This document shows, piece after piece, positions 7,516 through 14,787 of a stretch of 14,787 nt of DNA. The translations under genes and the position numbers were made by a program. The DNA lies in NCBI GenBank assembly GCA_002451015.1, contig DKBB01000209.1, positions 1 to 14,787 of the forward strand, written 5' to 3'. Origin of the DNA: Acidobacteria bacterium UBA6911 (lineage in GTDB: Bacteria; Acidobacteriota; UBA6911). The notes beneath the pieces were generated by a model that worked only from the letters and a program-made list of their open reading frames with translations, was not told the DNA's origin and did not search any database. Each line of letters starts with the position of its first letter. Position 1 is the stretch's first letter.

Positions 7516-10182
7516 ATGAAACGACTCAAACGGATCAGCGCGATATTATCGCTTTTATTCATCTGCCTGGGGACGCATGGGGTCTTTACCAGTACAGGGG
7601 GGCTTCCCGAAGACCGGGGAACCGCCGGAGCCCTGGCCGCCCTGGACAAGCTGCCGGTTTACGTTCGGGTGCTGCAGATAACCGCACACCCGGATGACGA
7701 AAGCGCCGGAACGCTCACATGGCTGTCCCGGAAATACCGTGCAACGACGGCACTCTTTTGCCTGACCCGCGGCGAGGGGGGGCAGAATATTCTGGGAACG
7801 GAAAAATACGAAGCCCTCGGGCTGGTCCGCACCGGGGAATTGCTCGAAGCCTGCCGGCATTACGGAGTCGAACTTTTCTTCGGCAACAACCTGGACTTCG
7901 GTTTCTCCAAGACCGCCGAAGAAACCCTTTCGAAATGGGGCCAGGACGCCGCCCTCGAAGAGATGGTACGCTTTATCCGCCGCTGGCGTCCCTCGATCAT
8001 CCTTTCCCGTTTCGGCGGCACGCCGGCGGACGGTCACGGGCACCACCAGGCGGCCGGGAAACTCGCCTTGGAGGCGTACAAGATAGCGGCCGACCCGGAG
8101 GCATTCCCCGAGCATTTGAAACGCGGGCTTCAACCCTGGCAGGCAAAAAAGCTCTACACAAGCAGCAGGAGCGCCAGGATGGCGGATAACGTTGCAGTCA
8201 TTGTCCGTATTCCCGTCGGGGATTACGATCCCGTCCTGGGCCGGTCCTACCGGGAAATCGCCTCCGAAGGATACAGCCGGCACAGAACCCAGGGGATGGG
8301 GACGGCCTTCGCCCTGCCTGGGAGCGCCGACGAGTATTTTCAATTATTTGATTCGGATAAAGAATCCCCTCAGGAAGAAGCGAGCCTGTTCGACGGCATC
8401 GATACATCCCTCATGGCGATTTACGATCTGGCCGGGACGGGGAAAAGCTCGGTTCCCTTTTTAAAACAGGATATTTCCGACGTCATGCAGGCGGCACACG
8501 CGGCAAAACAGGCGTTTCAGGCGACCCACCCGGAGCGCAGCTCTTCCGCCATAGCCGAAGGAATCCGGATTCTCCAAAGATCGATGCACCGACTGGAATC
8601 CTCACCTATTTCCGAAGCGCATAAAGTCATGCTGCTGGATGCACTCGATGAAAAACTTGCCGATTTCCAGGATGCGATCCATGCGGTCCTCGGCATAGAA
8701 CTGATCTGCATAAGCGACGACGGGGCCGGAACTCCGGGGCAGAAAGTCGATGTTACGGTTCGTTTCTACAACCGGGGGAATAAAGCGGTAGATCTCGATC
8801 GCGTTATCCTATCGGCGCCGGGTATTGTAACCCCGTCCGATTCCAATCCTCCTTCCGGAACAAAATCACCGGGCAGCGAGGCCGCCTATCGATTCGCCGT
8901 TGAAATAACCCGGGATGCAGAAATCACGGAACCTTTCTGGTATCTGGAAAACATCCGGGACGCCCGATACCGGGCCCGACCGACAGACGACACCCTGGCA
9001 CCCTTCGAAAAACCGGCCTTTCACGTCCAAGCAAATTATCGATTTGAAAACGCGGAAATCGTGATGGATGCTCCCGTTCTGGCAAACACCGGAAGTCCGT
9101 TTGGCGGATCCGATTTTCAGGATTTTCAGATTGTTCCAGCCCTTTCCGTTGCTCTGGAGCCTGATTTTATTATTGCGCCGGCCGAAACAACCGCCGGGGC
9201 AACCCAACTTCGTGTTTCAGTCCGAAACAACCGCAACAGCGAAGCCGAAGGAACGGTAAAACTTTTATCAGACAGGAAATGGACCGTTAGACCCGCGGAA
9301 GAAACATTCACCCTTTTACGGGAAGGCGAGACGCATACAGGAACCTTTACGATTGAAATTCCTGCCGGGACTGAAACCGGGGATTACAGGGTCGAAGCTG
9401 CCGTATCTATAAATGGAAAAACATACAATCGCCGGCAACGGACAGTATCTTATCCCGATAACTGGACCCGGCACCTGTACGATTCCGCACAATCCACCGT
9501 CAAGATCTTCAACCTAAAGATGGCACCCCATGTGACTGTCGGATATATACCGGGTGCCGGAGATGATATACCCACAACGCTGGAGCAAATAGGAATCCCT
9601 GTTCAAGTGCTGTCCGCATCGGATCTTGCCTACGGTGACCTCAATCGCTTTTCTGCAATTATAACCGGAATCCGTGCTTACAACGTGAACCAGGACCTGC
9701 AATCGAACAACCGGAGACTCCTGAAGTTTGTCGCCGATGGAGGCACGTTGATCGTCCAGTATGTCCGACCGACGGGACGCCCGGTCGGCAACGCGCCAGG
9801 ATCACCATTCCCGTTTGGACCTTACCCGATGACCGTAACATCGTCCGACCGGATTACCGTCGAGGAAGCCCCGATCCGTATTCTCCATCCTGAACATCAA
9901 ATCTTTAACTGGCCCAACAAAATCACAGGTACCGATTTTGAAGGGTGGGTGCAGGAAAGAGGCTTGTATTTCATGAATACATGGGACGAACGCTACTCGC
10001 CTCTCCTTTCAGGCAGCGATCCCGGTGAGGAGGCCAAAAGCGGAGGCATGCTGTTGGCGGAATACGGGAAAGGCTATTATATCTATTCGGCCTATTCCTG
10101 GTTTCGCCAGCTTCCCGCGGGAGTCCCCGGAGCCATCCGTATTTTCGCCAATATGATCAGCCTGGGCGCCAAAGAGAACTGA
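7516..10182 (+). CDS. secreted multidomain PIG-L (LmbE-like) deacetylase
   Basis: The 888-residue product begins with a signal peptide (MKRLKR then a hydrophobic stretch to about residue 25), so it is probably exported. The PIG-L zinc deacetylase domain covers about residues 45-230. It has AHPDDE at 57-62, with His58 and Asp61 as expected metal ligands, and GHGHHQAAG at 173-181, whose His177 is the likely third ligand. This family removes acetyl groups from N-acetylglucosamine-type substrates. Next come a helical linker, two beta-rich segments (about 390-480 and 560-645, the second like a NEW3-type immunoglobulin-like domain), and a C-terminal alpha/beta segment from about 675 (VGYIPGAGDD, ITGIRAY, VADGGTLIVQY) resembling the class I glutamine amidotransferase-like fold. 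ATG 7516 gives a proper signal peptide; ATG 7489, overlapping the bshC stop, would add nine residues in front of it. BshB is also a PIG-L protein, but it is short and cytoplasmic, so I do not call this bshB. Substrate unknown. Confidence 0.85.
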   Translation: MKRLKRISAILSLLFICLGTHGVFTSTGGLPEDRGTAGALAALDKLPVYVRVLQITAHPDDESAGTLTWLSRKYRATTALFCLTRGEGGQNILGTEKYEALGLVRTGELLEACRHYGVELFFGNNLDFGFSKTAEETLSKWGQDAALEEMVRFIRRWRPSIILSRFGGTPADGHGHHQAAGKLALEAYKIAADPEAFPEHLKRGLQPWQAKKLYTSSRSARMADNVAVIVRIPVGDYDPVLGRSYREIASEGYSRHRTQGMGTAFALPGSADEYFQLFDSDKESPQEEASLFDGIDTSLMAIYDLAGTGKSSVPFLKQDISDVMQAAHAAKQAFQATHPERSSSAIAEGIRILQRSMHRLESSPISEAHKVMLLDALDEKLADFQDAIHAVLGIELICISDDGAGTPGQKVDVTVRFYNRGNKAVDLDRVILSAPGIVTPSDSNPPSGTKSPGSEAAYRFAVEITRDAEITEPFWYLENIRDARYRARPTDDTLAPFEKPAFHVQANYRFENAEIVMDAPVLANTGSPFGGSDFQDFQIVPALSVALEPDFIIAPAETTAGATQLRVSVRNNRNSEAEGTVKLLSDRKWTVRPAEETFTLLREGETHTGTFTIEIPAGTETGDYRVEAAVSINGKTYNRRQRTVSYPDNWTRHLYDSAQSTVKIFNLKMAPHVTVGYIPGAGDDIPTTLEQIGIPVQVLSASDLAYGDLNRFSAIITGIRAYNVNQDLQSNNRRLLKFVADGGTLIVQYVRPTGRPVGNAPGSPFPFGPYPMTVTSSDRITVEEAPIRILHPEHQIFNWPNKITGTDFEGWVQERGLYFMNTWDERYSPLLSGSDPGEEAKSGGMLLAEYGKGYYIYSAYSWFRQLPAGVPGAIRIFANMISLGAKEN

Positions 10183-10252
10183 TCCCGTATCCAATCCCTG
10201 CTTTCCTTCAGAATCCAATGCAAAATGGGGAGCGGAAAAGGGAAAATCCCAA

Positions 10253-10262
10253 AAGGAGGTGA
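10253..10262 (+). promoter_or_regulatory. consensus ribosome binding site fixing a GTG start
   Basis: AAGGAGGTGA matches the full anti-Shine-Dalgarno complement. It places the GTG at 10267 seven bases after GGAGG. This decides the dehydrogenase start against the ATG at 10225, which would add 14 residues that read through the ribosome binding site itself. Confidence 0.85.
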
Positions 10263-10266
10263 CACG

Positions 10267-11655
10267 GTGCCATCCGGAAAATATCAATATTCGATAAATC
10301 CAGCCACAGAAGAAACCCTTGTTTCGTTTGAAATCGACACCGAAGAAAGAATACAGCGGGCTCTCGAAAAAGCGGATACGGCTTTTCGTGCCTGGCGCCG
10401 GGAATCGTTCTCCAAGCGCTCCGATCTCGTAAAACAGGCCGCCGTGTATCTGCGCCGCAATAAAGACCGGTTTGCCGGCATCATGACGGCGGAAATGGGC
10501 AAGCCGATCGTGGAATCCGAAGCGGAAGTGGAAAAATGTGCCCGGAACCTGGACTACTATGCGGAAACGGCCGAATCTCATCTCAAAACGGAAATGCGCG
10601 ATTCGAACGCGGCCGAAAGCTATGTGCAATACACTCCCCTGGGAGTCGTTCTCGCCATCATGCCCTGGAACTATCCACTCTGGCAGGTCTTTCGTTTTGC
10701 CGCTCCGGCCCTGATGGCCGGAAACACCGCCATCCTGAAACATGCATCTAATGTGCCCCAGTGTGCCCTCGCTATTGAGGAAGTATTCAGGGAAGCGGGT
10801 CTCCCGGAAGGATGTTTCCAGACACTGCTGGTTCCTGGTGCCGAAGTCAGAAAAATAATCGAAAATCCTATTATCGTGGCAGTGACAATAACCGGAAGCG
10901 AGGTTGCGGGAAGCTTTGTAGCTTCCGACTCGGGGCGCTTGCTGAAAAAAACCGTGATGGAACTGGGAGGTTCGGATCCTTTCATCGTTTTGGAGGATGC
11001 AGACCTGGAACTGGCGGTCGAAGCCGGGGTGCTCGCCCGCTACCAGAACACGGGGCAAAGCTGTATCGCCGCCAAACGTTTTATCGTAGTCGAATCCATT
11101 TTCGAGCAGTACCAGAAACGATTCGTTGAAGCGGTTCAGGCACTGCAGACAGGGAATCCGATGAACCGCGCCACACGTATCGGACCGCTGGCACGCCCTG
11201 AATTTGTCGGTGACCTTGAACGCCAGGTTCGGGAGTCCGTCCGACAAGGCGCAACGATTCTCACCGGCGGACAACCCGTCCCCGGGAAAGGGTATTTCTT
11301 TCAACCTACCGTGCTCACCGATGTTCAGCCGGACATGCCGGCAGGTTGCGAGGAGGTATTCGGTCCTGTCGCGGCAATGATTCGGGCAAAAAATACCGAG
11401 GATGCGATTAAAATCGCGAATCACACGCCCTATGGTCTCGGTTCGAGCCTATGGACAACCGACACAGCTTCGGCAAAAAAGCAGGCACGGGACATTGATG
11501 CAGGGCAGGTGTTCATAAACGGCATCGTCGCCTCCGATCCCAGGCTGCCATTCGGTGGAGTGAAACGATCCGGTTATGGCCGGGAACTCTCCGATTTCGG
11601 AATCAGGGAATTTGTAAATATTCAGACTGTATGGATCGGACCATCCCGAAAGTAG
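10267..11655 (+). CDS. gabD: NAD(P)-dependent aldehyde dehydrogenase, succinate-semialdehyde type
   Basis: The 462-residue product belongs to the aldehyde dehydrogenase superfamily. It resembles succinate-semialdehyde dehydrogenases of the E. coli Sad (YneI) type in length and motif order. Visible features are SINPATEE near the N-terminus, GVVLAIMPWNYPLWQVFRFA in the cofactor and entry region, and TITGSEVAG in the Rossmann fold. ELGGSDPFIVL carries the general-base Glu232, YQNTGQSC carries the catalytic Cys266, and the tail reads PFGGVKRSGYGREL and FVNIQTVW. The expected cytoplasmic reaction is oxidation of succinate semialdehyde to succinate. No GABA transaminase or other aldehyde-producing gene is in the window, so the physiological substrate is uncertain and other short aliphatic semialdehydes are possible. 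GTG 10267 is fixed by a consensus ribosome binding site. The gene lies 84 bases after the PIG-L gene and may share its transcript. Confidence 0.9.
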   Translation: MPSGKYQYSINPATEETLVSFEIDTEERIQRALEKADTAFRAWRRESFSKRSDLVKQAAVYLRRNKDRFAGIMTAEMGKPIVESEAEVEKCARNLDYYAETAESHLKTEMRDSNAAESYVQYTPLGVVLAIMPWNYPLWQVFRFAAPALMAGNTAILKHASNVPQCALAIEEVFREAGLPEGCFQTLLVPGAEVRKIIENPIIVAVTITGSEVAGSFVASDSGRLLKKTVMELGGSDPFIVLEDADLELAVEAGVLARYQNTGQSCIAAKRFIVVESIFEQYQKRFVEAVQALQTGNPMNRATRIGPLARPEFVGDLERQVRESVRQGATILTGGQPVPGKGYFFQPTVLTDVQPDMPAGCEEVFGPVAAMIRAKNTEDAIKIANHTPYGLGSSLWTTDTASAKKQARDIDAGQVFINGIVASDPRLPFGGVKRSGYGRELSDFGIREFVNIQTVWIGPSRK

Positions 11656-11757
11656 CTAGGTTCTCCCCGAGCATACATCTGGGCGATCTCCAAATCCCGC
11701 CCTATTTCTGGGGCTTAATCGGCACCATTACGAAAAAGGCGAACACAAGGTTTGCCC

Positions 11758-11784
11758 TCACTGTCGACTGCCGACTGTTTTTTT
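11758..11784. repeat. degenerate heptamer pair and T-run between convergent genes
   Basis: TCGACTG CCGACTG (11764-11777) is a two-unit heptamer array, preceded by a diverged unit, in the 127-base gap between the dehydrogenase and the parvulin gene. GTCG (11763-11766) and CGAC (11772-11775) can form a short stem followed by TG and seven T residues (11778-11784), so it might act as a weak terminator for the dehydrogenase. The dehydrogenase stop is followed by AGCTAGG (11654-11660), close to the AGCCAGG unit at the argG stop. ATGGTGCC on the minus strand near 11722 is shared with copy 1. A relation to the two larger repeats is possible but weak. Confidence 0.4.
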
Positions 11785-12877
11785 ATGGGTTAAGCGGGGT
11801 TCCTGCCGGAATCAGAATTTCGATGTCCGCTTCGTTACGGAGCCGGTTGATCTTTTTCTGCATCTCTTGCTGGGTTTTTTCGTTTATAAGGAATTCGGTC
11901 AGTTGCTCTTTGGACTCGTCAAGCGTGGACTTACCGGCTTTTTTCTTGCCGGTAACCTTGACTATAAAATAACCCTCCTGCGTTTTAACTGTCTGAATTT
12001 CTCCAACCGGAATTGAAAAAGCCACTTCCGCGTACTCGGCAGGCAACATTTCACGCGAAGCATACCCGATATCCCCGCCCTGGGATGCAGTAGGACCGAT
12101 GGAGTTTTCCCGGGCAAGAGCGGCAAAATCTTCTCCTTTCCCGAGACGCGCCATAAGACCATCGATACGCTGCCTGGCAAGCGCGTCCTCCTTCTGATTT
12201 TTTCCTGCTTCGATCATGATATGGCTTGTACGAACAAGATCCGGATGGCGGAACTGGTCCGGATTGTCGGAATAGTATTTCTCTATCTCCGCTGGGGTTA
12301 CTGTTATCGTCCTTCGAATGGATCCATCGACATATTTCGATATCAACAGCGACTGGTGGATATTCTCTACCATCTTTTCGCTGTCGATGTTTTGGTCGGC
12401 GAGGAATGCATTCATTTCTTCGTCGTTTTTAAAAGTTTTGGCCACTCTCAGATACTCATCCTGAACCTCCGCATCGGTCACGCTGGTTCCGTTGGCAACC
12501 GCTTCGTCATAAATCAGTTTGGAATTAATCAGTCCGGTTACCAGGTTATACACCAGATTTCCACGATAGTCCTCGCGCAGATTTTTCCATTCCGGGCTTC
12601 CGATGGATTCCATTTCCATACCTATGGACTTTTCCAGGTCGCGGCCGGAAATCGGTTGCCCGTTGACCGTAGCTACGACATCAGGAAAAAGATTGTCGTA
12701 TTTTTTAGCCGCTCTGGTTGCTGCCGCCGGGTTCTTATCCGGTGCGGCGGATAAAGAATTCGGCGTTTCGTCATCTTCCGGCAGCAGGGGTCCGGCCGGC
12801 GTGACCGATCCGGGACAGATGAATCCCGTTATAGTAAATAAAACACTTACTCCCAAAAATCTTCTAAAGGAACTCAC
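11783..12877 (-). CDS. exported parvulin-type peptidyl-prolyl isomerase (SurA/PrsA-like)
   Basis: The 364-residue product has a signal peptide (SSFRRF, then the hydrophobic LGVSVLFTITGFI at about residues 8-20) and a low-complexity linker (about 30-60). A SurA N-terminal-like chaperone region follows (about 65-210, starting VATVNGQPISGRDLEKSI). One parvulin domain spans about 214-312: RTSHIMIEAG, EDFAALARENS, QGGDIGY at 266-272, FSIPVGEIQTV and GYFIVKVTG. Such proteins assist folding of secreted or outer-membrane proteins in the periplasm or at the membrane. SurA proper usually has two parvulin domains, so I give no symbol. The start is GTG 12877, nine bases after GAGGAGGAG; ATG 12925 would put 16 residues before the signal peptide and read through that site. 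A cysteine follows the hydrophobic stretch but lacks a normal lipobox, so lipoprotein status is doubtful. The gene is convergent with the dehydrogenase and divergent from the symporter. Confidence 0.9.
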   Translation of the reverse strand: MSSFRRFLGVSVLFTITGFICPGSVTPAGPLLPEDDETPNSLSAAPDKNPAAATRAAKKYDNLFPDVVATVNGQPISGRDLEKSIGMEMESIGSPEWKNLREDYRGNLVYNLVTGLINSKLIYDEAVANGTSVTDAEVQDEYLRVAKTFKNDEEMNAFLADQNIDSEKMVENIHQSLLISKYVDGSIRRTITVTPAEIEKYYSDNPDQFRHPDLVRTSHIMIEAGKNQKEDALARQRIDGLMARLGKGEDFAALARENSIGPTASQGGDIGYASREMLPAEYAEVAFSIPVGEIQTVKTQEGYFIVKVTGKKKAGKSTLDESKEQLTEFLINEKTQQEMQKKINRLRNEADIEILIPAGTPLNP

Positions 12878-13064
12878 TGTAATGTACTCCTCCTCACAAG
12901 CATTAATATTCGCAAAGCGTAGCATGTTCGCCAGATTTCAGAAATACTATTTTCAGGTTGCTCCGCTGGACTCGGTGCGACGAAGACAATACCCGATGTC
13001 GCAGAGGCTCAGGATTCGGTGCATCCCGGTCGTGGACTGGAAAAACATCCGTCTGCAAGTTCGG

Positions 13065-13093
13065 TTGTCTCTCCTGAAATATCCATGTACTAT
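13065..13093 (+). promoter_or_regulatory. possible promoter of the symporter gene
   Basis: TTGTCT (13065-13070) and TACTAT (13088-13093) are separated by exactly 17 bases, each with four of six consensus matches. The leader would be roughly 90 bases. The call rests on motif and spacing only. Confidence 0.3.
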
Positions 13094-13175
13094 AGCAGCC
13101 CGTGGCGGTGCAGTTCCGCGCAATTGAAGTTCCGAATCTGCATGCAACTGCTTTAAGATCCTGAAACGGAAAATC

Positions 13176-13183
13176 GGGAGGGG
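13176..13183 (+). promoter_or_regulatory. strong ribosome binding site in front of an ATT codon
   Basis: GGGAGGGG lies at 13176-13183, and its GGAGG core (13177-13181) is followed by a 7-base gap to ATT at 13189. No ATG, GTG, TTG or CTG occurs in the symporter frame between the upstream in-frame TGA (13162-13164) and this codon, so the site points to ATT as the start. Confidence 0.6.
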
Positions 13184-13188
13184 ACACC

Positions 13189-14616
13189 ATTCACACTTTA
13201 GACTACTCGATCATTATCGTTATTCTGGCCTGCTTCGTTGGCTACGGTATCGCGCAGAGTTTCTCCAACCGCACCACGGCCGATTATTTTCTCGGGAACC
13301 GCCGTGTGCCCTGGCTTGTGGCCATGTTCTCCATCGTAGCGACCGAAACCTCCGTACTGACATTCGTCAGCATACCCGGCCTGGCATACAGAGGAGACTG
13401 GTTTTTTCTCCAGATCGCCCTGGGGTACATCCTGGGAAGGATACTTGTCAGCATTCTATTCCTACCCCGATATTTCGAAAGCGGAATTACATCCATTTAC
13501 GAAGTCGTAGGGCAGCGCTTCGGTCCTGGAATGCAGAAATTGGCCTCCGCCGTCTTTTTCGTCACCAGGATCCTGGCCGACGGCGTTAGATTTCTGGCCA
13601 CAGCCGTAGTAGTGCAGGTAGTAACCGGCTGGCCTCTATGGACAGCCGTTCTTATCATAGGAGGTGTCACGCTGCTGTACTCTCTTCTGGGCGGTATACG
13701 TACGATTGTATGGGTGGACAGCTTCCAGTTCGTGCTCTATCTCACAGGAGCCCTGGTATCCATAATTTATCTGGTTGCGCATATTCAGCCGAACGCGTGG
13801 GAAGCGGTTCGGCAAATCGTAGAAGCAGGGAAAACGAGGATCTTTCATTTTGATGGAGCATTTATCTTCGACGTAAATGTTGCGCCCATAGCGATCCTGG
13901 GGGGAATGGTTCTCTCCCTGGCATCCCACGGAGTGGACCACATGATGGTCCAGCGTGCACTGGCCTGCCGGAATCTGAAATTGGCCCAGCGCGCCATGAT
14001 AGGCAGCGGCTTTTTCGTTTTCATCCAGTTTCTGATGTTTCTTTTTGTCGGCTCCTTGATTTACATCTATTTCAAAGGCGCGGCCATGGAAACGGACAGG
14101 GAGTTCGCAACCTTCATCGTCCAGGAACTGCCAGTTGGATTGAAAGGCCTGCTGCTAGCCGGCGTTTTGGGGGCGGCCATGTCCACCCTCAGCTCTTCCA
14201 TAAATTCCCTCGCTTCTTCTTTTATGACGGATTGGTGGAAGCGGATATCCACAATCCGGATGTCCCAAGCCATCAGCTTTGTTTTTGCCATACTCCTAAC
14301 ATGCGTCGCACTCTTTTTTGACGAAAGCGACCAAGCCATTGTCATGGTAGGTCTTGAAATCGCATCCTTCACCTACGGAGGTCTTCTGGGACTTTTTCTG
14401 CTTGCAAGAGGGAAAAAGAAATACCATACAACCAGCCTGGTCATTGGATTCGCGGGCAGTCTGGCGACGGTCTTCACCCTGAAATATTTCGGGATTCCAC
14501 TGACCTGGTTCATCATCGCCGGTACCGGCGTCAACCTGCTTCTGGCGGTGAGTGCAGAAAAGATATACAAAATAGGAACAAGGAGTAAGGAGCCAGAAGC
14601 CAGAAGCCAGAAGTGA
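13189..14616 (+). CDS. sodium:solute symporter (SSS family), apparent ATT start
   Basis: The 475-residue membrane protein belongs to the solute:sodium symporter family (LeuT fold). Hallmarks in order are TM1 (DYSIIIVILACFVGYGI, about 5-21), TTADYFLGNRRVPW (29-42), SIVATETSVLTFVSIPGLAY (48-67), GGIRTIVWVDSFQFVLYLTG, HGVDHMMVQRALACRN, and LLAGVLGAAMSTLSSSINSL. Further hydrophobic helices run to about residue 465. The substrate (sugar, amino acid or organic acid) cannot be told from sequence. The first conventional in-frame start, GTG 13306, would delete TM1 and the conserved ADYFLGNR motif. ATT 13189 sits 7 bases after GGAGG and gives a normal N-terminus, so I place the start there. The last dozen or so residues (TRSKEPEARSQK) are encoded by a heptamer repeat array and look like a late extension. 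The gene diverges from the parvulin gene. Confidence 0.85.
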   Translation: MHTLDYSIIIVILACFVGYGIAQSFSNRTTADYFLGNRRVPWLVAMFSIVATETSVLTFVSIPGLAYRGDWFFLQIALGYILGRILVSILFLPRYFESGITSIYEVVGQRFGPGMQKLASAVFFVTRILADGVRFLATAVVVQVVTGWPLWTAVLIIGGVTLLYSLLGGIRTIVWVDSFQFVLYLTGALVSIIYLVAHIQPNAWEAVRQIVEAGKTRIFHFDGAFIFDVNVAPIAILGGMVLSLASHGVDHMMVQRALACRNLKLAQRAMIGSGFFVFIQFLMFLFVGSLIYIYFKGAAMETDREFATFIVQELPVGLKGLLLAGVLGAAMSTLSSSINSLASSFMTDWWKRISTIRMSQAISFVFAILLTCVALFFDESDQAIVMVGLEIASFTYGGLLGLFLLARGKKKYHTTSLVIGFAGSLATVFTLKYFGIPLTWFIIAGTGVNLLLAVSAEKIYKIGTRSKEPEARSQK

Positions 14617-14787
14617 GTCGGGAGTTTGTGGACTATTGCCGGTTCTCAATTCAATCCCACAAGAAGCATTAATAAGATAGTCCGGACAGGAATCGCCGGG
14701 ACAATTCCGGCAATATAATTTTCATGAGTTTGCAGGTAGGGGAAAGTATTGGACTGTCTGCTGCCGGACGCCTCTTGATTTCCGGCT
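14580..14787. repeat. heptamer-ended interspersed repeat, copy 2 (may run off the window)
   Basis: A heptamer array of about five units (AAGGAGT, AAGGAGC, CAGAAGC, CAGAAGC, CAGAAGT; 14580-14614) covers the end of the symporter gene. TGCCGGTTCTCAATTC (14637-14652) repeats the core of copy 1 with one substitution and one inserted base. Near the window end, 14767-14787 reads on the minus strand AGCCGGAAATCAAGAGGCG, resembling the inverted right end of copy 1. Between the ends are two perfect inverted repeats: GGACTAT/ATAGTCC (14630-14636 and 14677-14683) and ATTGCCGG/CCGGCAAT (14635-14642 and 14707-14714). No gene is visible from 14617 to the end. Confidence 0.55.

Larger units (their letters stand above)
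12878..13188. other. divergent intergenic region between the parvulin and symporter genes
   Basis: This 311-base spacer carries the start signals of both flanking genes: GAGGAGGAG for the parvulin on the minus strand (12887-12895) and GGGAGGGG for the symporter (13176-13183). A candidate plus-strand promoter lies at 13065-13093. GCAGTT (13110-13115) and AACTGC (13146-13151) form a 6-base inverted repeat in the predicted symporter leader. Reading frames that cross the spacer have no ribosome binding site and no recognisable product. Confidence 0.5.

Noticed and set aside
7546..7575. Lipoprotein signal on the PIG-L protein (cysteine in the hydrophobic stretch)
   Set aside because: The residues before the cysteine (LFI) do not fit a lipobox, and the cysteine sits within the hydrophobic core rather than at its end.
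7516..10182. Calling the PIG-L gene bshB because it follows bshC
   Set aside because: BshB proteins are short and cytoplasmic. This one has a signal peptide and several extra domains, so adjacency alone is not enough.
10009..11424. 471-codon minus-strand reading frame
   Set aside because: It lies antisense to the aldehyde dehydrogenase and the end of the PIG-L gene, both of which have unmistakable motifs. It is a by-product of codon bias on the opposite strand.
13306..14616. Symporter starting at GTG 13306
   Set aside because: This would remove the first transmembrane helix and the conserved ADYFLGNR motif, which are encoded in frame just upstream behind a good ribosome binding site.

Overview
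The window is a mostly metabolic and housekeeping stretch of a bacterial chromosome with moderate GC, by eye slightly above 50 percent. Genes are tightly packed, Shine-Dalgarno sequences are purine rich, and several proteins carry signal peptides. The combination of bshC (bacillithiol synthesis), an RqcH/NFACT protein and a very long secreted PIG-L deacetylase is compatible with a member of the Acidobacteriota or a related diderm lineage. This is an inference from gene content only; there is no rRNA here to confirm it.

Layout. Positions 1-1345 hold mobile-element debris: two 5'-truncated remnants of IS91-type (Y2) transposases lie head to tail on the minus strand. Positions 1449-2942 (minus) encode RqcH. 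Across a 422-base divergent spacer begins a long plus-strand run: a mannose-1-phosphate guanylyltransferase (3365-4420), argG (4456-5694), bshC (5849-7489), a secreted multidomain PIG-L deacetylase (7516-10182) and a succinate-semialdehyde-type aldehyde dehydrogenase (10267-11655). A convergent minus-strand gene follows for an exported SurA/PrsA-like parvulin (11783-12877). It diverges from a sodium:solute symporter (13189-14616).

How the genes relate. Spacings of 26-84 bases join bshC, the PIG-L gene and the dehydrogenase into a possible transcription unit. The guanylyltransferase and argG are 35 bases apart and probably form another. The only functional link I would put forward is BshC next to a PIG-L deacetylase, because BshB, the step before BshC, is also a PIG-L enzyme. 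This copy is exported and multidomain, however, so it is probably not BshB itself.

The least ordinary signals are three. First, a small interspersed repeat has heptamer arrays at its ends; one copy spans argG to bshC and another overlaps the end of the symporter gene. Second, the symporter appears to start at an ATT codon behind a strong ribosome binding site. Third, two decayed IS91-type fragments abut each other. I see no CRISPR array, tRNA, rRNA, riboswitch or defence system, and no convincing undescribed multigene system.
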